From NCBI GenBank assembly GCA_002327405.1, contig DCVO01000044.1, forward strand, positions 1 through 35,905: a DNA stretch of 35,905 nt. Reading direction: 5' to 3'. The stretch comes from Thiobacillus sp. UBA2186 (GTDB lineage Bacteria > Pseudomonadota > Gammaproteobacteria > Burkholderiales > Thiobacillaceae). Numbering within the stretch: position 1 is the first letter of the stretch; each line of letters opens with the position of its first letter. Positions 15,961 through 23,009 of the stretch are shown here, in pieces. The notes below the pieces were generated by a model that worked only from the letters and a program-made list of their open reading frames with translations, was not told the origin of the DNA and ran no database searches. A program made the position numbers and the translations under genes.

Positions 15961-16347
15961 ATGAGAAAAAAAATTATCTGGATAGTGCTCTTGATTGTTA
16001 GCCATGCAGCAGCTTTCTTCGGCGGCTCAGTTGTTGGCGGAAGAATCTCCAAGAGCTACCTTTATCAGGAGTTCGAGAAAGCCAATGCTGAGATCATGCT
16101 CTCGCACTATGTGCAATTCAGAGACTTCGCCAAGAGCGTTAAAACTGGCAATCTGGACAATGCCAAATGCAGTGCTGAATTAGGTGCAAGTTCAAATCTT
16201 GATGCCATTAGGGCTTGCCTGAAAAACGATTACTGCAAGGCCGCGATCGAGAAAGAGGTTTCTCAACAGGCGCCAGAAATTATTTCAGGTTCACCCTTGG
16301 CGTTTGACTACAAACCAACAGATGGTGCGGTAAGGCGGTGTGAATGA
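15961..16347 (+). CDS. Membrane-anchored Cys-rich small protein, candidate RHS immunity protein
   Basis: A 128-residue protein that starts 11 bases after the RHS stop with a good ribosome binding site (AGGTGG at 15950-15955). Residues 4-28 are one hydrophobic segment (IIWIVLLIVSHAAAFFGGSV), a signal anchor or uncleaved signal. The remaining 100 residues would face the periplasm and hold four Cys (AKCSAE, RACLK, DYCKAA and VRRCE at the end). No family is recognised. The position directly behind an RHS tip is where immunity genes sit, and the periplasmic Cys-rich partner fits a toxin active in the periplasm; both points are inference. It is AT-richer than its neighbours, which suggests transfer. 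Confidence 0.6.
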   Translation: MRKKIIWIVLLIVSHAAAFFGGSVVGGRISKSYLYQEFEKANAEIMLSHYVQFRDFAKSVKTGNLDNAKCSAELGASSNLDAIRACLKNDYCKAAIEKEVSQQAPEIISGSPLAFDYKPTDGAVRRCE

Positions 16348-16427
16348 AATGCCAGATCGGTCTTTACAGTAAGTTGGCGCAGCACCCTCGCTGTCGGTGT
16401 TGTAGTTAAAGAGAAAACCTCCCCCAA

Positions 16428-16485
16428 CCCGCCTTCGGCGGGTAGCTGCTAAAGAGAAGGGCCGCATTGCGCGGCCCTTCGTTTT
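16428..16485 (+). terminator. Terminator after the RHS-immunity pair
   Basis: There are two hairpins in a row: CCCGCC TTC GGCGGG (16428-16442), then AAGGGCCGC/GCGGCCCTT (16457-16465 / 16471-16479) followed by CGTTTT. The second is a strong rho-independent terminator. Confidence 0.85.
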
Positions 16486-16636
16486 ACCGGTGAGCGGTCT
16501 GGCGTTTCGTGCTGGCCGCCTTCTTCTCAGCCGCTGCCCGCGCCGAATCCCAGCGCCGGGCCTGGTACTTGATGATCAGGCTCTCCAATACCTCCTTGAC
16601 CACCGATTGTTCCTCGGCCGGCAGTTGGCTAACCAG
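16484..16636 (-). pseudogene. C-terminal remnant of an unidentified minus-strand gene
   Basis: On the minus strand 50 sense codons and a TAA read LVSQLPAEEQSVVKEVLESL and continue IIKYQARRWDSARAAAEKK to a basic tail. The helical, charged pattern looks like the C-terminal helices of a small HTH-type regulator, but this is a weak impression. The reading frame loses sense exactly where the REP-like repeats begin (16635), so the gene appears to have been broken there. No start codon remains. Confidence 0.4.
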
Positions 16637-16721
16637 CAAACACCGACGGGGTCAGAGCAAACACCGACGGGGTCAGGTCTTGCATTAAAGCAAACACCGA
16701 CGGGGTCAGGTCTTGCATTAA
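16635..16721 (+). repeat. REP-like direct repeats with GGGGTCAG core
   Basis: There are three direct copies: a 21-base partial unit (16635-16655) and two identical 33-base units (16656-16688, 16689-16721). Each unit begins AGCAAACACCGACGGGGTCA, and the full ones end GGTCTTGCATTAA. The GGGGTCAGG plus TTGCATT motif is of the type that accompanies RAYT transposases, a remnant of which lies 170 bases downstream. Confidence 0.85.
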
Positions 16722-16734
16722 CGCATTCTTCCTT

Positions 16735-16887
16735 CATGCCGACGCCAAATGGAACCTGCCAACCAGCATCACCCGCTATCTGGATGACGCCGCCCCGGTG
16801 AGCACCCAGACCCAATACCACACTACCCTCGGCAAACCGATCCAGATCATCGACGCCGAAAACCGCGCCACCACCTTGGCCCCCTGA
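16735..16887 (+). pseudogene. RHS/YD-repeat shard
   Basis: The frame reads ADAKWNLPTSITRYLDDAAP, then VSTQTQYHTTLGKPIQIIDA and ENRATT, before a stop at 16885. TQYHTTLGKPIQIIDAENRATT has the form of one YD repeat (normally YDxLGRPIxxxDAxxRxT). It is 50 codons long with no start. It is a second relic of an rhs gene on the same strand as the larger fragment and lies downstream of it, so the original order has been rearranged. Confidence 0.6.
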
Positions 16888-16892
16888 ACTGC

Positions 16893-16982
16893 CCCCGCCC
16901 CCGCATCCATCTCGACAACGTTCCGCTGCACATCGTGCAACGCGGGCACAACAGCGAACCCTGTTTCTTGGCGATTAGCTGA
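16893..16982 (+). mobile_element. N-terminal remnant of a RAYT (IS200-like Y1) transposase
   Basis: The frame reads PRPRIHLDNVPLHIVQRGHN then SEPCF before a stop at 16980. This is the characteristic N-terminus of REP-associated tyrosine transposases (PRPxRIxxxxxxxHIVxRGHNREPxF), whose strand carries the first HUH-type residues further on. Only about 29 codons remain and the initiator Met is lost (TGC/AAC in its place), so it is dead. The adjacent REP-like repeats at 16635-16721 support the call. The rest of 16983-17022 shows nothing. Confidence 0.7.
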
Positions 16983-17022
16983 AACGCGATTAACGGAAAG
17001 GCAAGGCTAGCAACTGATTTTC

Positions 17023-17051
17023 TTGCCAAATTCCTGCCGAATCAATAAAAT
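17023..17051 (+). promoter_or_regulatory. Sigma70 promoter of the rpsB operon
   Basis: -35 TTGCCA (17023-17028), a 17-base spacer and -10 TAAAAT (17046-17051). Each box is one base from consensus. The expected start is near 17058, which leaves a leader of about 124 bases. Confidence 0.75.
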
Positions 17052-17057
17052 AGCGGT

Positions 17058-17181
17058 CTTCCTGCGGCTTGGGGTCAGTCCCGGGCAGCTGGAAAATTCA
17101 CACACCCGCTTCCATAAGGTGTGCCGGCTTTAGAGGCCTGGCGCTTTGCGGGTGGAGGCTCAACCTTTGAAAGGAATTAGT
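17058..17181 (+). promoter_or_regulatory. rpsB 5' leader, possible S2 autoregulatory structure
   Basis: The leader holds a 6-bp hairpin CACACC/GGTGTG (17101-17106 / 17118-17123) and further G/C pairing up to the AAGGA at 17170-17174. Ribosomal protein S2 represses its own mRNA in E. coli through a leader structure; that this one works the same way is inference. GGGGTCAG at 17071-17078 echoes the REP core just upstream. Confidence 0.45.
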
Positions 17182-17928
17182 ATGTCCGTGACCATGCGTC
17201 AAATGCTGGAAGCCGGGGTGCACTTCGGCCACCAGACCCGTTACTGGAATCCCAAGATGGCCCCCTTCATTTTCGGCCATCGCAACAAGATCCACATCGT
17301 CAACCTGGAAAAGACCCTGCCGATGTTCCAGGACGCCACCAAGTTCGTGCGCCAGCTGGCCTCCAACAAGGGCACCATCCTGTTCGTCGGCACCAAGCGC
17401 CAGGCGCGCGAGATCGTCGGCGAGGAAGCTGTCCGCGCCGGCATGCCTTTCGTCAACCATCGCTGGCTGGGCGGCATGCTCACCAACTTCAAGACCGTCA
17501 AACAATCGGTCAAGCGCCTCAACGACATGGAAGCCGCGCTCGCCGAAGAAGGCAAGCTGTCCAAGAAGGAGGCCTTGCTGCTGCAGCGTGAGGCTGACAA
17601 GCTCAACCGCAGCCTCGGCGGCATCCGCGAAATGAACAGCCTGCCCGACGCGATTTTCATCATCGACGTCGGCTACCAGAAAGGCGCCATCACCGAAGCC
17701 AGGAAGCTGGGCATTCCCGTGATCGGCGTGGTCGACACCAACAACAGTCCCGATGGCGTGGATTACGTGATCCCCGGCAACGACGACTCCAGCCGCGCCA
17801 TCCGCCTGTACGCCCGTGGCGTCGCCGATGCGGTGCTGGAAGGCCGCGCCCAGGTGATCCAGGAGCTGGTCGGCGAAAGCGACGAGGAATTCGTCGAGGA
17901 AAGCGGCGACGAGACGCCGGCGGCCTGA
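17182..17928 (+). CDS. rpsB: 30S ribosomal protein S2
   Basis: A 248-residue ribosomal protein that joins the small subunit late and supports S1 binding. Family marks are MRQMLEAGVHFGHQTRYWNPKM, IHIVNLEKTLPMF, FVGTKRQAR, HRWLGGMLTNFKTVKQS and VIGVVDTNNSPDGVDYVIPGNDDS. The C-terminus is an acidic tail (EEFVEESGDETPAA). ATG 17182 with AAGGA seven bases upstream is the start; the short upstream in-frame extension is leader. It opens the long operon that continues with tsf. Confidence 0.98.
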   Translation: MSVTMRQMLEAGVHFGHQTRYWNPKMAPFIFGHRNKIHIVNLEKTLPMFQDATKFVRQLASNKGTILFVGTKRQAREIVGEEAVRAGMPFVNHRWLGGMLTNFKTVKQSVKRLNDMEAALAEEGKLSKKEALLLQREADKLNRSLGGIREMNSLPDAIFIIDVGYQKGAITEARKLGIPVIGVVDTNNSPDGVDYVIPGNDDSSRAIRLYARGVADAVLEGRAQVIQELVGESDEEFVEESGDETPAA

Positions 17929-17945
17929 TCGCCCTCGTACACAAG

Positions 17946-17969
17946 AGAGGGGCGGAACGCCCCTCTTTT
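17946..17969 (+). terminator. Attenuator/terminator between rpsB and tsf
   Basis: A perfect 9-bp stem AGAGGGGCG/CGCCCCTCT (17946-17954 / 17958-17966) with a GAA loop is followed by TTT. It probably lowers tsf and downstream transcription relative to rpsB. Confidence 0.85.
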
Positions 17970-18003
17970 CATATCTGACAAGTAGTTTAGCTAGGAGCAA
18001 GAA

Positions 18004-18885
18004 ATGGCGGAAATTACCGCAAGCATGGTCAAGGACCTGCGCGACAAGACCGACGCGCCCATGATGGACTGCAAGAAGGCGTTGACCGAAGCCGGCGGCG
18101 ACATGGACAAGGCCGAGGAAATCCTGCGCGTGAAGTTCGGCAGCAAGGCCACCAAGGCCGCAGGCCGCATCGCCGCCGAGGGCGTGGTCGGCATCTACAT
18201 CAGCCCCGACGCCAAGCTGGGCGCCATGATCGAAGTCAACTGCGAAACCGATTTCGTGGCCAAGAACGACGACTTCCTGGCCTTCACCAAGTCGCTGGCC
18301 GAGATGGTCGCCAAGAACAATCCCGCCGACGTGGCAGCGCTGTCCGCCATGGACATGGGCGGCAAGAGCGTCGAGGAAGTGCGCACCCAACTGGTCGGCA
18401 AGATCGGCGAGAACATGAGCCTGCGCCGCTTCATGCGCGCTGCAGCCCAGGGCCGCCTGGCCAGCTACGTGCACGGCGGCTCCAAGATCGGCGTCATGGT
18501 CGACGTGGTCGGCGGCGACGAGCAGCTGGCCCGCGACATCGCCATGCACATCGCCGCGTCCAAGCCGGTGTCGCTGTCGCGCGAGCAGGTACCCGCCGAA
18601 CTGATCGAGAAAGAGCGCGCCGTCGCCCGGCAGAAGGCCGCCGAGTCCGGCAAGCCCGCCGACATCGTCGCCAAGATGGTGGAAGGCTCGGTCGCCAAGT
18701 ACCTCAAGGAAGTGACCCTGCTGGGCCAGCCCTTCGTCAAGGACGACAAGCAGACCATCGAGCAGCTCTTGAAATCCAAGGGTGCTTCGGTCGCCGGCTT
18801 CACCCTCTACATCGTGGGCGAAGGCATCGAAAAGAAGAAGGACGACTTCGTGGCCGAGGTCATGGCGCAAGCCGGCAAGGCCTGA
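18004..18885 (+). CDS. tsf: Elongation factor Ts
   Basis: A 293-residue guanine-nucleotide exchange factor for EF-Tu. The N-terminal UBA-like domain (MVKDLRDKTDAPMMDCKKAL) is followed by the TDFVAKN motif at residues 82-88, which inserts next to the EF-Tu nucleotide site. The dimerisation and C-terminal modules (KEVTLLGQPFVKD, GFTLYIVGEGIEKK) are intact. TAGGAG lies just before the ATG. Length is normal. Confidence 0.98.
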   Translation: MAEITASMVKDLRDKTDAPMMDCKKALTEAGGDMDKAEEILRVKFGSKATKAAGRIAAEGVVGIYISPDAKLGAMIEVNCETDFVAKNDDFLAFTKSLAEMVAKNNPADVAALSAMDMGGKSVEEVRTQLVGKIGENMSLRRFMRAAAQGRLASYVHGGSKIGVMVDVVGGDEQLARDIAMHIAASKPVSLSREQVPAELIEKERAVARQKAAESGKPADIVAKMVEGSVAKYLKEVTLLGQPFVKDDKQTIEQLLKSKGASVAGFTLYIVGEGIEKKKDDFVAEVMAQAGKA

Positions 18886-18894
18886 GCCTCTTCC

Positions 18895-19614
18895 ATGATG
18901 CTCCAGCCGCTCTGCAAGCGCATCCTGCTGAAGCTCTCCGGCGAGGCCCTCATGGGTCCGGAGGTCTTCGGCTATCATGCCGATACCATGGGGGGCATCG
19001 TCGCCCAGATCAAGGAAGTGCATGAACTGGGCGTGCAGGTCGGCATCGTGGTCGGCGGCGGCAACCTGTTTCGCGGCGCCACCGGCGCGCTGGGCGGGAT
19101 GAATCGCGCCACTGCCGACTCCATGGGCATGCTCGCCACGGTGATGAACGCGCTGGCGCTGAAGGATGCGCTGGGGGCGGCCGGCCTCGATGCACGCGTG
19201 CAGACTGCAGTGGGCATCGGCCATGTCGGCGAGCCGTTCGAGAGGGATGCTGCGGTGCGGCACCTCGAGGCCGGGCGCGTGGTGATCTTCGGAGGCGGCA
19301 CCGGCAACCCCTTTTTTACCACGGATACCGCTTCGGCCCTGCGCGGCGCGGAAATCGGCGCCGACCTGATGTTGAAGGCGACCAAGGTGGATGGCGTGTA
19401 TACCGCCGACCCGAAGAAGGACCCCAAGGCGACGCGTTACGAGACGCTCAGCTTCGACGAGGCCATCGCGAAGAACCTCGGCATACTCGACACCGCCGCC
19501 TTCGCACTGTGCCGCGAACAGAAACTGCCGCTTGCCGTGTTCAGCATCTTCAAGCCTGGCGCATTGAAGCGGGTGGTGATGGGCGAGAGTGAAGGCACGC
19601 GCGTAACGATCTAA
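18895..19614 (+). CDS. pyrH: Uridylate kinase (UMP kinase)
   Basis: A 239-residue hexameric kinase of the amino-acid-kinase fold that makes UDP from UMP. Marks: LLKLSGEALMG (phosphate loop), GIVVGGGNLFRG, NRATADSMGMLATVMNALAL, VVIFGGGTGNPFFTTDTAS, ADLMLKATKVDGVY and FKPGALKRVVMG. It begins 9 bases after the tsf stop. ATG 18895 and 18898 are both possible, with no strong ribosome binding site, so translation is probably coupled to tsf. Confidence 0.97.
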   Translation: MMLQPLCKRILLKLSGEALMGPEVFGYHADTMGGIVAQIKEVHELGVQVGIVVGGGNLFRGATGALGGMNRATADSMGMLATVMNALALKDALGAAGLDARVQTAVGIGHVGEPFERDAAVRHLEAGRVVIFGGGTGNPFFTTDTASALRGAEIGADLMLKATKVDGVYTADPKKDPKATRYETLSFDEAIAKNLGILDTAAFALCREQKLPLAVFSIFKPGALKRVVMGESEGTRVTI

Positions 19615-19651
19615 GCTAGCCGCTCTAATCAGTTAATTGAAGGAGACAGCC

Positions 19652-20221
19652 ATGGCCGACCAGACCATCGCGGACGTGAAGAAATCCGCCGAGCAGAAAA
19701 TGCATAAATCCGTCGAGGCGCTGAAGACCGACCTCGGCAAGGTGCGCACCGGGCGTGCGCATACCGGCATCATGGACCATGTCATGGTGGATTATTACGG
19801 CAGCATGATGCCGATCCCCCAGGTCGCCAACGTTACCCTGATCGATTCGCGCACCATCGGCGTGCAGCCGTGGGAAAAGAACATGGTGGGCAAGGTGGAA
19901 AAAGCCATCCGCGAATCCGATCTGGGCCTTAATCCGGCCACGCAGGGCGACGTCATCCGCGTGCCCATGCCCGCGCTGACCGAAGAGCGCCGTCGCGACC
20001 TCATCAAGGTGATCAAGGGCGAGGGCGAGAACGCGCGCGTGGCGGTGCGCAACGTGCGCCGCGACGCCAACACCGCGCTCAAGGACATGGTCAAGAACAA
20101 GACCGCCAGCGAGGATGAAGAGCGCCGCGCCCAGGACGAGGTCCAGAAGCTGACCGACAAGCACATCGCCGAAATCGACAAGCTGCTCGCCGCCAAAGAA
20201 GCCGATTTGATGGCGATTTGA
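19652..20221 (+). CDS. frr: Ribosome recycling factor
   Basis: A 189-residue factor that splits post-termination ribosomes with EF-G. The three-helix bundle and hinge domain are recognisable: KVRTGRAHTGIMDHV, YYGSMMPIPQVANV, VQPWEKNMVGKVEKAI, LGLNPATQGDVIRVPMPALTEERRRDLIK, and ARVAVRNVRRDAN. ATG 19652 is chosen because AAGGAG lies at 19640-19645; an in-frame ATG 15 bases earlier overlaps this site. Confidence 0.97.
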   Translation: MADQTIADVKKSAEQKMHKSVEALKTDLGKVRTGRAHTGIMDHVMVDYYGSMMPIPQVANVTLIDSRTIGVQPWEKNMVGKVEKAIRESDLGLNPATQGDVIRVPMPALTEERRRDLIKVIKGEGENARVAVRNVRRDANTALKDMVKNKTASEDEERRAQDEVQKLTDKHIAEIDKLLAAKEADLMAI

Positions 20222-20249
20222 CGTGCTATCAGAAATATGGCGCAAGGCC

Positions 20250-21038
20250 ATGACGTTCACAAGCACGACCGCTGCGATTCCTGAAGTACGTGCCACACCG
20301 CACCATATCGCCATCATCATGGATGGCAACGGCCGCTGGGCCAGGCAGCGCATGCTGCCGCGCGTGGCCGGCCACAAGCGCGGCGTGGAATCGGTGCGCG
20401 CCATGGTTCGCGCATGCATCGAGCGCGGCGTCGAGCACCTGACCCTGTTCGCCTTCAGTTCCGAGAACTGGCGCCGCCCCGCAGCCGAGGTGGACACGCT
20501 GATGGAGCTGTTCGTGATCGCGCTGGAGCGGGAGGTCGAAAAGCTGCATCAGAATGGCGTGCGTCTGCGCATCGTCGGCGATCTCGAGCGCTTCGGGCCG
20601 CGCCTCAACAAACTCATCGCCGACGGCGAAGCGTTGACCCGAAACAATAATCGGCTGACGCTCAACGTCGCCGCCAACTACGGCGGACGCTGGGACATCC
20701 TGCAGGCGGTGAACAGGCTGCTGCAGGAACGCGGTGCCAGCGAGCCCATCGCCGAGGCGGATCTGGCGAGCCGGTTGTGCCTGGCCGATACTCCCGAACC
20801 GGACCTTTTCATCCGCACCGGCGGCGAGCAGCGCATCAGCAATTTCCTGTTGTGGCAGTTGGCTTATACGGAACTCTACTTCACCGAAACCTTGTGGCCG
20901 GATTTCAATGCCGCCGCGCTGGATGCCGCGATCGATTCCTACCGCAAGCGCGAACGGCGTTTCGGCCGCACCAGCGAACAGGTGACCGAGGCCATGCAAG
21001 GCGCCGCTGTGGCGGAAGAAAAGCTGGTGAAGCCATGA
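20250..21038 (+). CDS. uppS: Undecaprenyl diphosphate synthase (cis-prenyltransferase)
   Basis: A 262-residue cytosolic enzyme that extends farnesyl diphosphate to the C55 carrier lipid used for peptidoglycan and O-antigen. IIMDGNGRWA with catalytic Asp25, HKRGVESVR, TLFAFSSENWRRP, NVAANYGGRWDI, PDLFIRTGGEQRISNFLLWQ and ELYFTETLWPDF cover the family motifs. The start is uncertain: GTG 20223, one base after the frr stop, would add nine residues, while ATG 20250 has AAGG very close. Its stop overlaps the cdsA start (ATGA). Confidence 0.95.
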   Translation: MTFTSTTAAIPEVRATPHHIAIIMDGNGRWARQRMLPRVAGHKRGVESVRAMVRACIERGVEHLTLFAFSSENWRRPAAEVDTLMELFVIALEREVEKLHQNGVRLRIVGDLERFGPRLNKLIADGEALTRNNNRLTLNVAANYGGRWDILQAVNRLLQERGASEPIAEADLASRLCLADTPEPDLFIRTGGEQRISNFLLWQLAYTELYFTETLWPDFNAAALDAAIDSYRKRERRFGRTSEQVTEAMQGAAVAEEKLVKP

Positions 21039-21823
21039 ACCGGGTGACCACGGCCGTCGTGCTGCTGGCGATTTTCATGCCCGCGCTTTTTTTTGCCCCG
21101 GCTTTCCTGTGGGCGCTGCTGATCGCTGTCGTCGCGGCAGCGGCAGCATACGAATGGGCGCGCATCTCTGCCTTTCCGGCTTTTTTGCCGCTGATGTATG
21201 GCGTCGGCATGGGCGTCATGTCGCTGATCGTTTACCTGATGCCCGGGCAGCCGCAAGCCGTGCTGGCGCTGTATGCTCTGGCTGCCGTGTTCTGGGTGCT
21301 GGTCGCGCCCTTGTGGCTGGCCGGACGCTGGCACGGCGAAGGTTTCTTCGTGCGTGCGCTGGTGGGCACCCTGGTCATCCTGCCGACCTGGGCGGCAATC
21401 GTCTCGCTGCGGAAGGATAGCCCCTGGCTGCTGCTGGGGGTGATGGCGCTGGTGTGGATTGCCGACAGCGCCGCTTATTTCGCAGGGCGCCGCTTCGGCC
21501 GGCACAAGCTGGCGCCGGAGATCAGCCCGGGCAAATCCTGGGAGGGCGTCATCGGGGCCGGTGTTGCGCTGGTGCTGTATGCGTCCGCAATCAGCGCCGC
21601 CATCCAAGGTTTGCGCATTCCGGGCGCCTTGTTCCTGGCTGTGGCACTGCTGTATTTCTCCATCCTGGGCGACCTGTTCGAATCCTGGATGAAACGCCTG
21701 GCGGGGGTGAAGGACAGCGGTACACTGTTGCCGGGACACGGCGGGGTGCTCGATCGCATCGACGCGCTGTGTGCTGCGCTGCCCATTGCCGCCGGCATTC
21801 TGCATTTCGCTCACTGGGCATGA
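21035..21823 (+). CDS. cdsA: Phosphatidate cytidylyltransferase
   Basis: A 262-residue inner-membrane enzyme making CDP-diacylglycerol from phosphatidate and CTP, the branch point to all phospholipids. It has seven or eight hydrophobic helices and the full signature SWMKRLAGVKDSGTLLPGHG followed by GVLDRIDAL near the C-terminus. APEISPGKSWEGVIGA precedes it. Start and stop both overlap neighbouring genes by four bases, which shows tight translational coupling with uppS and dxr. Confidence 0.96.
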   Translation: MNRVTTAVVLLAIFMPALFFAPAFLWALLIAVVAAAAAYEWARISAFPAFLPLMYGVGMGVMSLIVYLMPGQPQAVLALYALAAVFWVLVAPLWLAGRWHGEGFFVRALVGTLVILPTWAAIVSLRKDSPWLLLGVMALVWIADSAAYFAGRRFGRHKLAPEISPGKSWEGVIGAGVALVLYASAISAAIQGLRIPGALFLAVALLYFSILGDLFESWMKRLAGVKDSGTLLPGHGGVLDRIDALCAALPIAAGILHFAHWA

Positions 21824-23007
21824 AGAAACAGACTCTGACCATCCTCGGCGCGACCGGCACCATCGGTGTCAACACCCTCGACGTGGTGGCGCGCCATCCC
21901 GAACGCTTCGAGGTGTTTGCGCTGACCGGCGCGACGCAGGTCGACAAGCTTTTCCAGCAGTGCCTGCAATTCCGCCCGCGCTATGCAGTGATGACGGGAG
22001 CACAGGCGGCCGCAGCGCTGGGCGAAAAACTGCGGTCGGCAGGCAGTGCGACCGAGGTGCTGGCCGGCAGCGCGGCGTTGATCGAGGTGTCGACCGCACC
22101 CGAAGTCAGCACGCTGATGGCGGCCATCGTCGGCGCTGCGGGCCTGCCGGCGACGATTGCCGCCGCGCGCGCGGGCAAGCGCATCCTGCTCGCCAACAAG
22201 GAAACCTTGGTCGTGTCGGGCCAGTTGTTCATGGATGCCGTGCATGAAAACGGCGCGGAGCTGTTCCCCATCGACTCCGAGCACAGCGCCATTCATCAGT
22301 CCCTGCCGGCCGGTTTCAACGGCGACCTCGACGCGGCCGGCGTGAAAATCCTTTGGCTCACGGCTTCCGGCGGGCCGTTCCGCACCTGGAGCAGGAAGCA
22401 GATGGAAAACGTCACGCCCGAACAGGCGGTGGCGCATCCCAACTGGGTGATGGGCCGGAAAATCTCGGTCGACTCCGCCAGCATGATGAACAAGGGGCTG
22501 GAGGTGATCGAAGCGCGCTGGCTGTTCAATGCGCAGGCCGACCGCATCCGCGTGCTGGTGCATCCGCAGAGCATCATCCATTCCATGGTCGAATACCGTG
22601 ACGGTTCGGTCATGGCGCAGCTCGGCACGCCCGACATGCGCACGCCGATTGCCTATGCCCTGGGCTTCCCCGAGCGCATCGATGCCGGCGTGTCGGGGCT
22701 CGAACTGATGGGCAGCCAACTGCAATTCGAGGCCCCCGACATGCAGCGCTTCCCCTGCCTGCAGCTTGCTTTCGACGCACTGAAGGCCGGCGGCTATGCG
22801 CCTGCGGTGCTGAACGCGGCCAACGAGGTCGCGGTCGATGCCTTCCTCAACCGCCGTTGCGGCTTTGCCGACATTCCCCGTGCCATCGCGCACGCGCTGG
22901 CGCTGTTGCCTGCGTCCAGCCCGGACGGCCTGGACGATCTGCTGGAAGCCGACCGCCGGGCGAGGGACCAGGCCGGCGAATTTCTGGCTGCGAAAGCGAC
23001 TGTCTGA
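21820..23007 (+). CDS. dxr: 1-deoxy-D-xylulose-5-phosphate reductoisomerase
   Basis: A 395-residue enzyme of the MEP isoprenoid pathway, converting DXP to MEP with NADPH. The N-terminal nucleotide motif is LTILGATGTIGVNTLDV. LLANKETLVVSG, PIDSEHSAIHQSL (metal Asp/Glu near residues 151-153), TASGGPFR, HPNWVMGRKISVDSASMMNK and HPQSIIHSMVEY (active-site flap and substrate contacts) are intact. Its product feeds the isoprenoid pool used by uppS two genes upstream. Confidence 0.97.
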   Translation: MKKQTLTILGATGTIGVNTLDVVARHPERFEVFALTGATQVDKLFQQCLQFRPRYAVMTGAQAAAALGEKLRSAGSATEVLAGSAALIEVSTAPEVSTLMAAIVGAAGLPATIAAARAGKRILLANKETLVVSGQLFMDAVHENGAELFPIDSEHSAIHQSLPAGFNGDLDAAGVKILWLTASGGPFRTWSRKQMENVTPEQAVAHPNWVMGRKISVDSASMMNKGLEVIEARWLFNAQADRIRVLVHPQSIIHSMVEYRDGSVMAQLGTPDMRTPIAYALGFPERIDAGVSGLELMGSQLQFEAPDMQRFPCLQLAFDALKAGGYAPAVLNAANEVAVDAFLNRRCGFADIPRAIAHALALLPASSPDGLDDLLEADRRARDQAGEFLAAKATV

Positions 23008-23009
23008 GC

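Noticed and set aside
16635..16721. CRISPR array
   Set aside because: The three repeats abut each other with no spacers and carry the REP-type GGGGTCAG core; no cas gene is nearby.
17098..19263. Long minus-strand open frame opposite rpsB, tsf and pyrH
   Set aside because: It is a shadow of GC-rich genes: composition is dominated by Asp, His, Leu and Gly and no motif is present.
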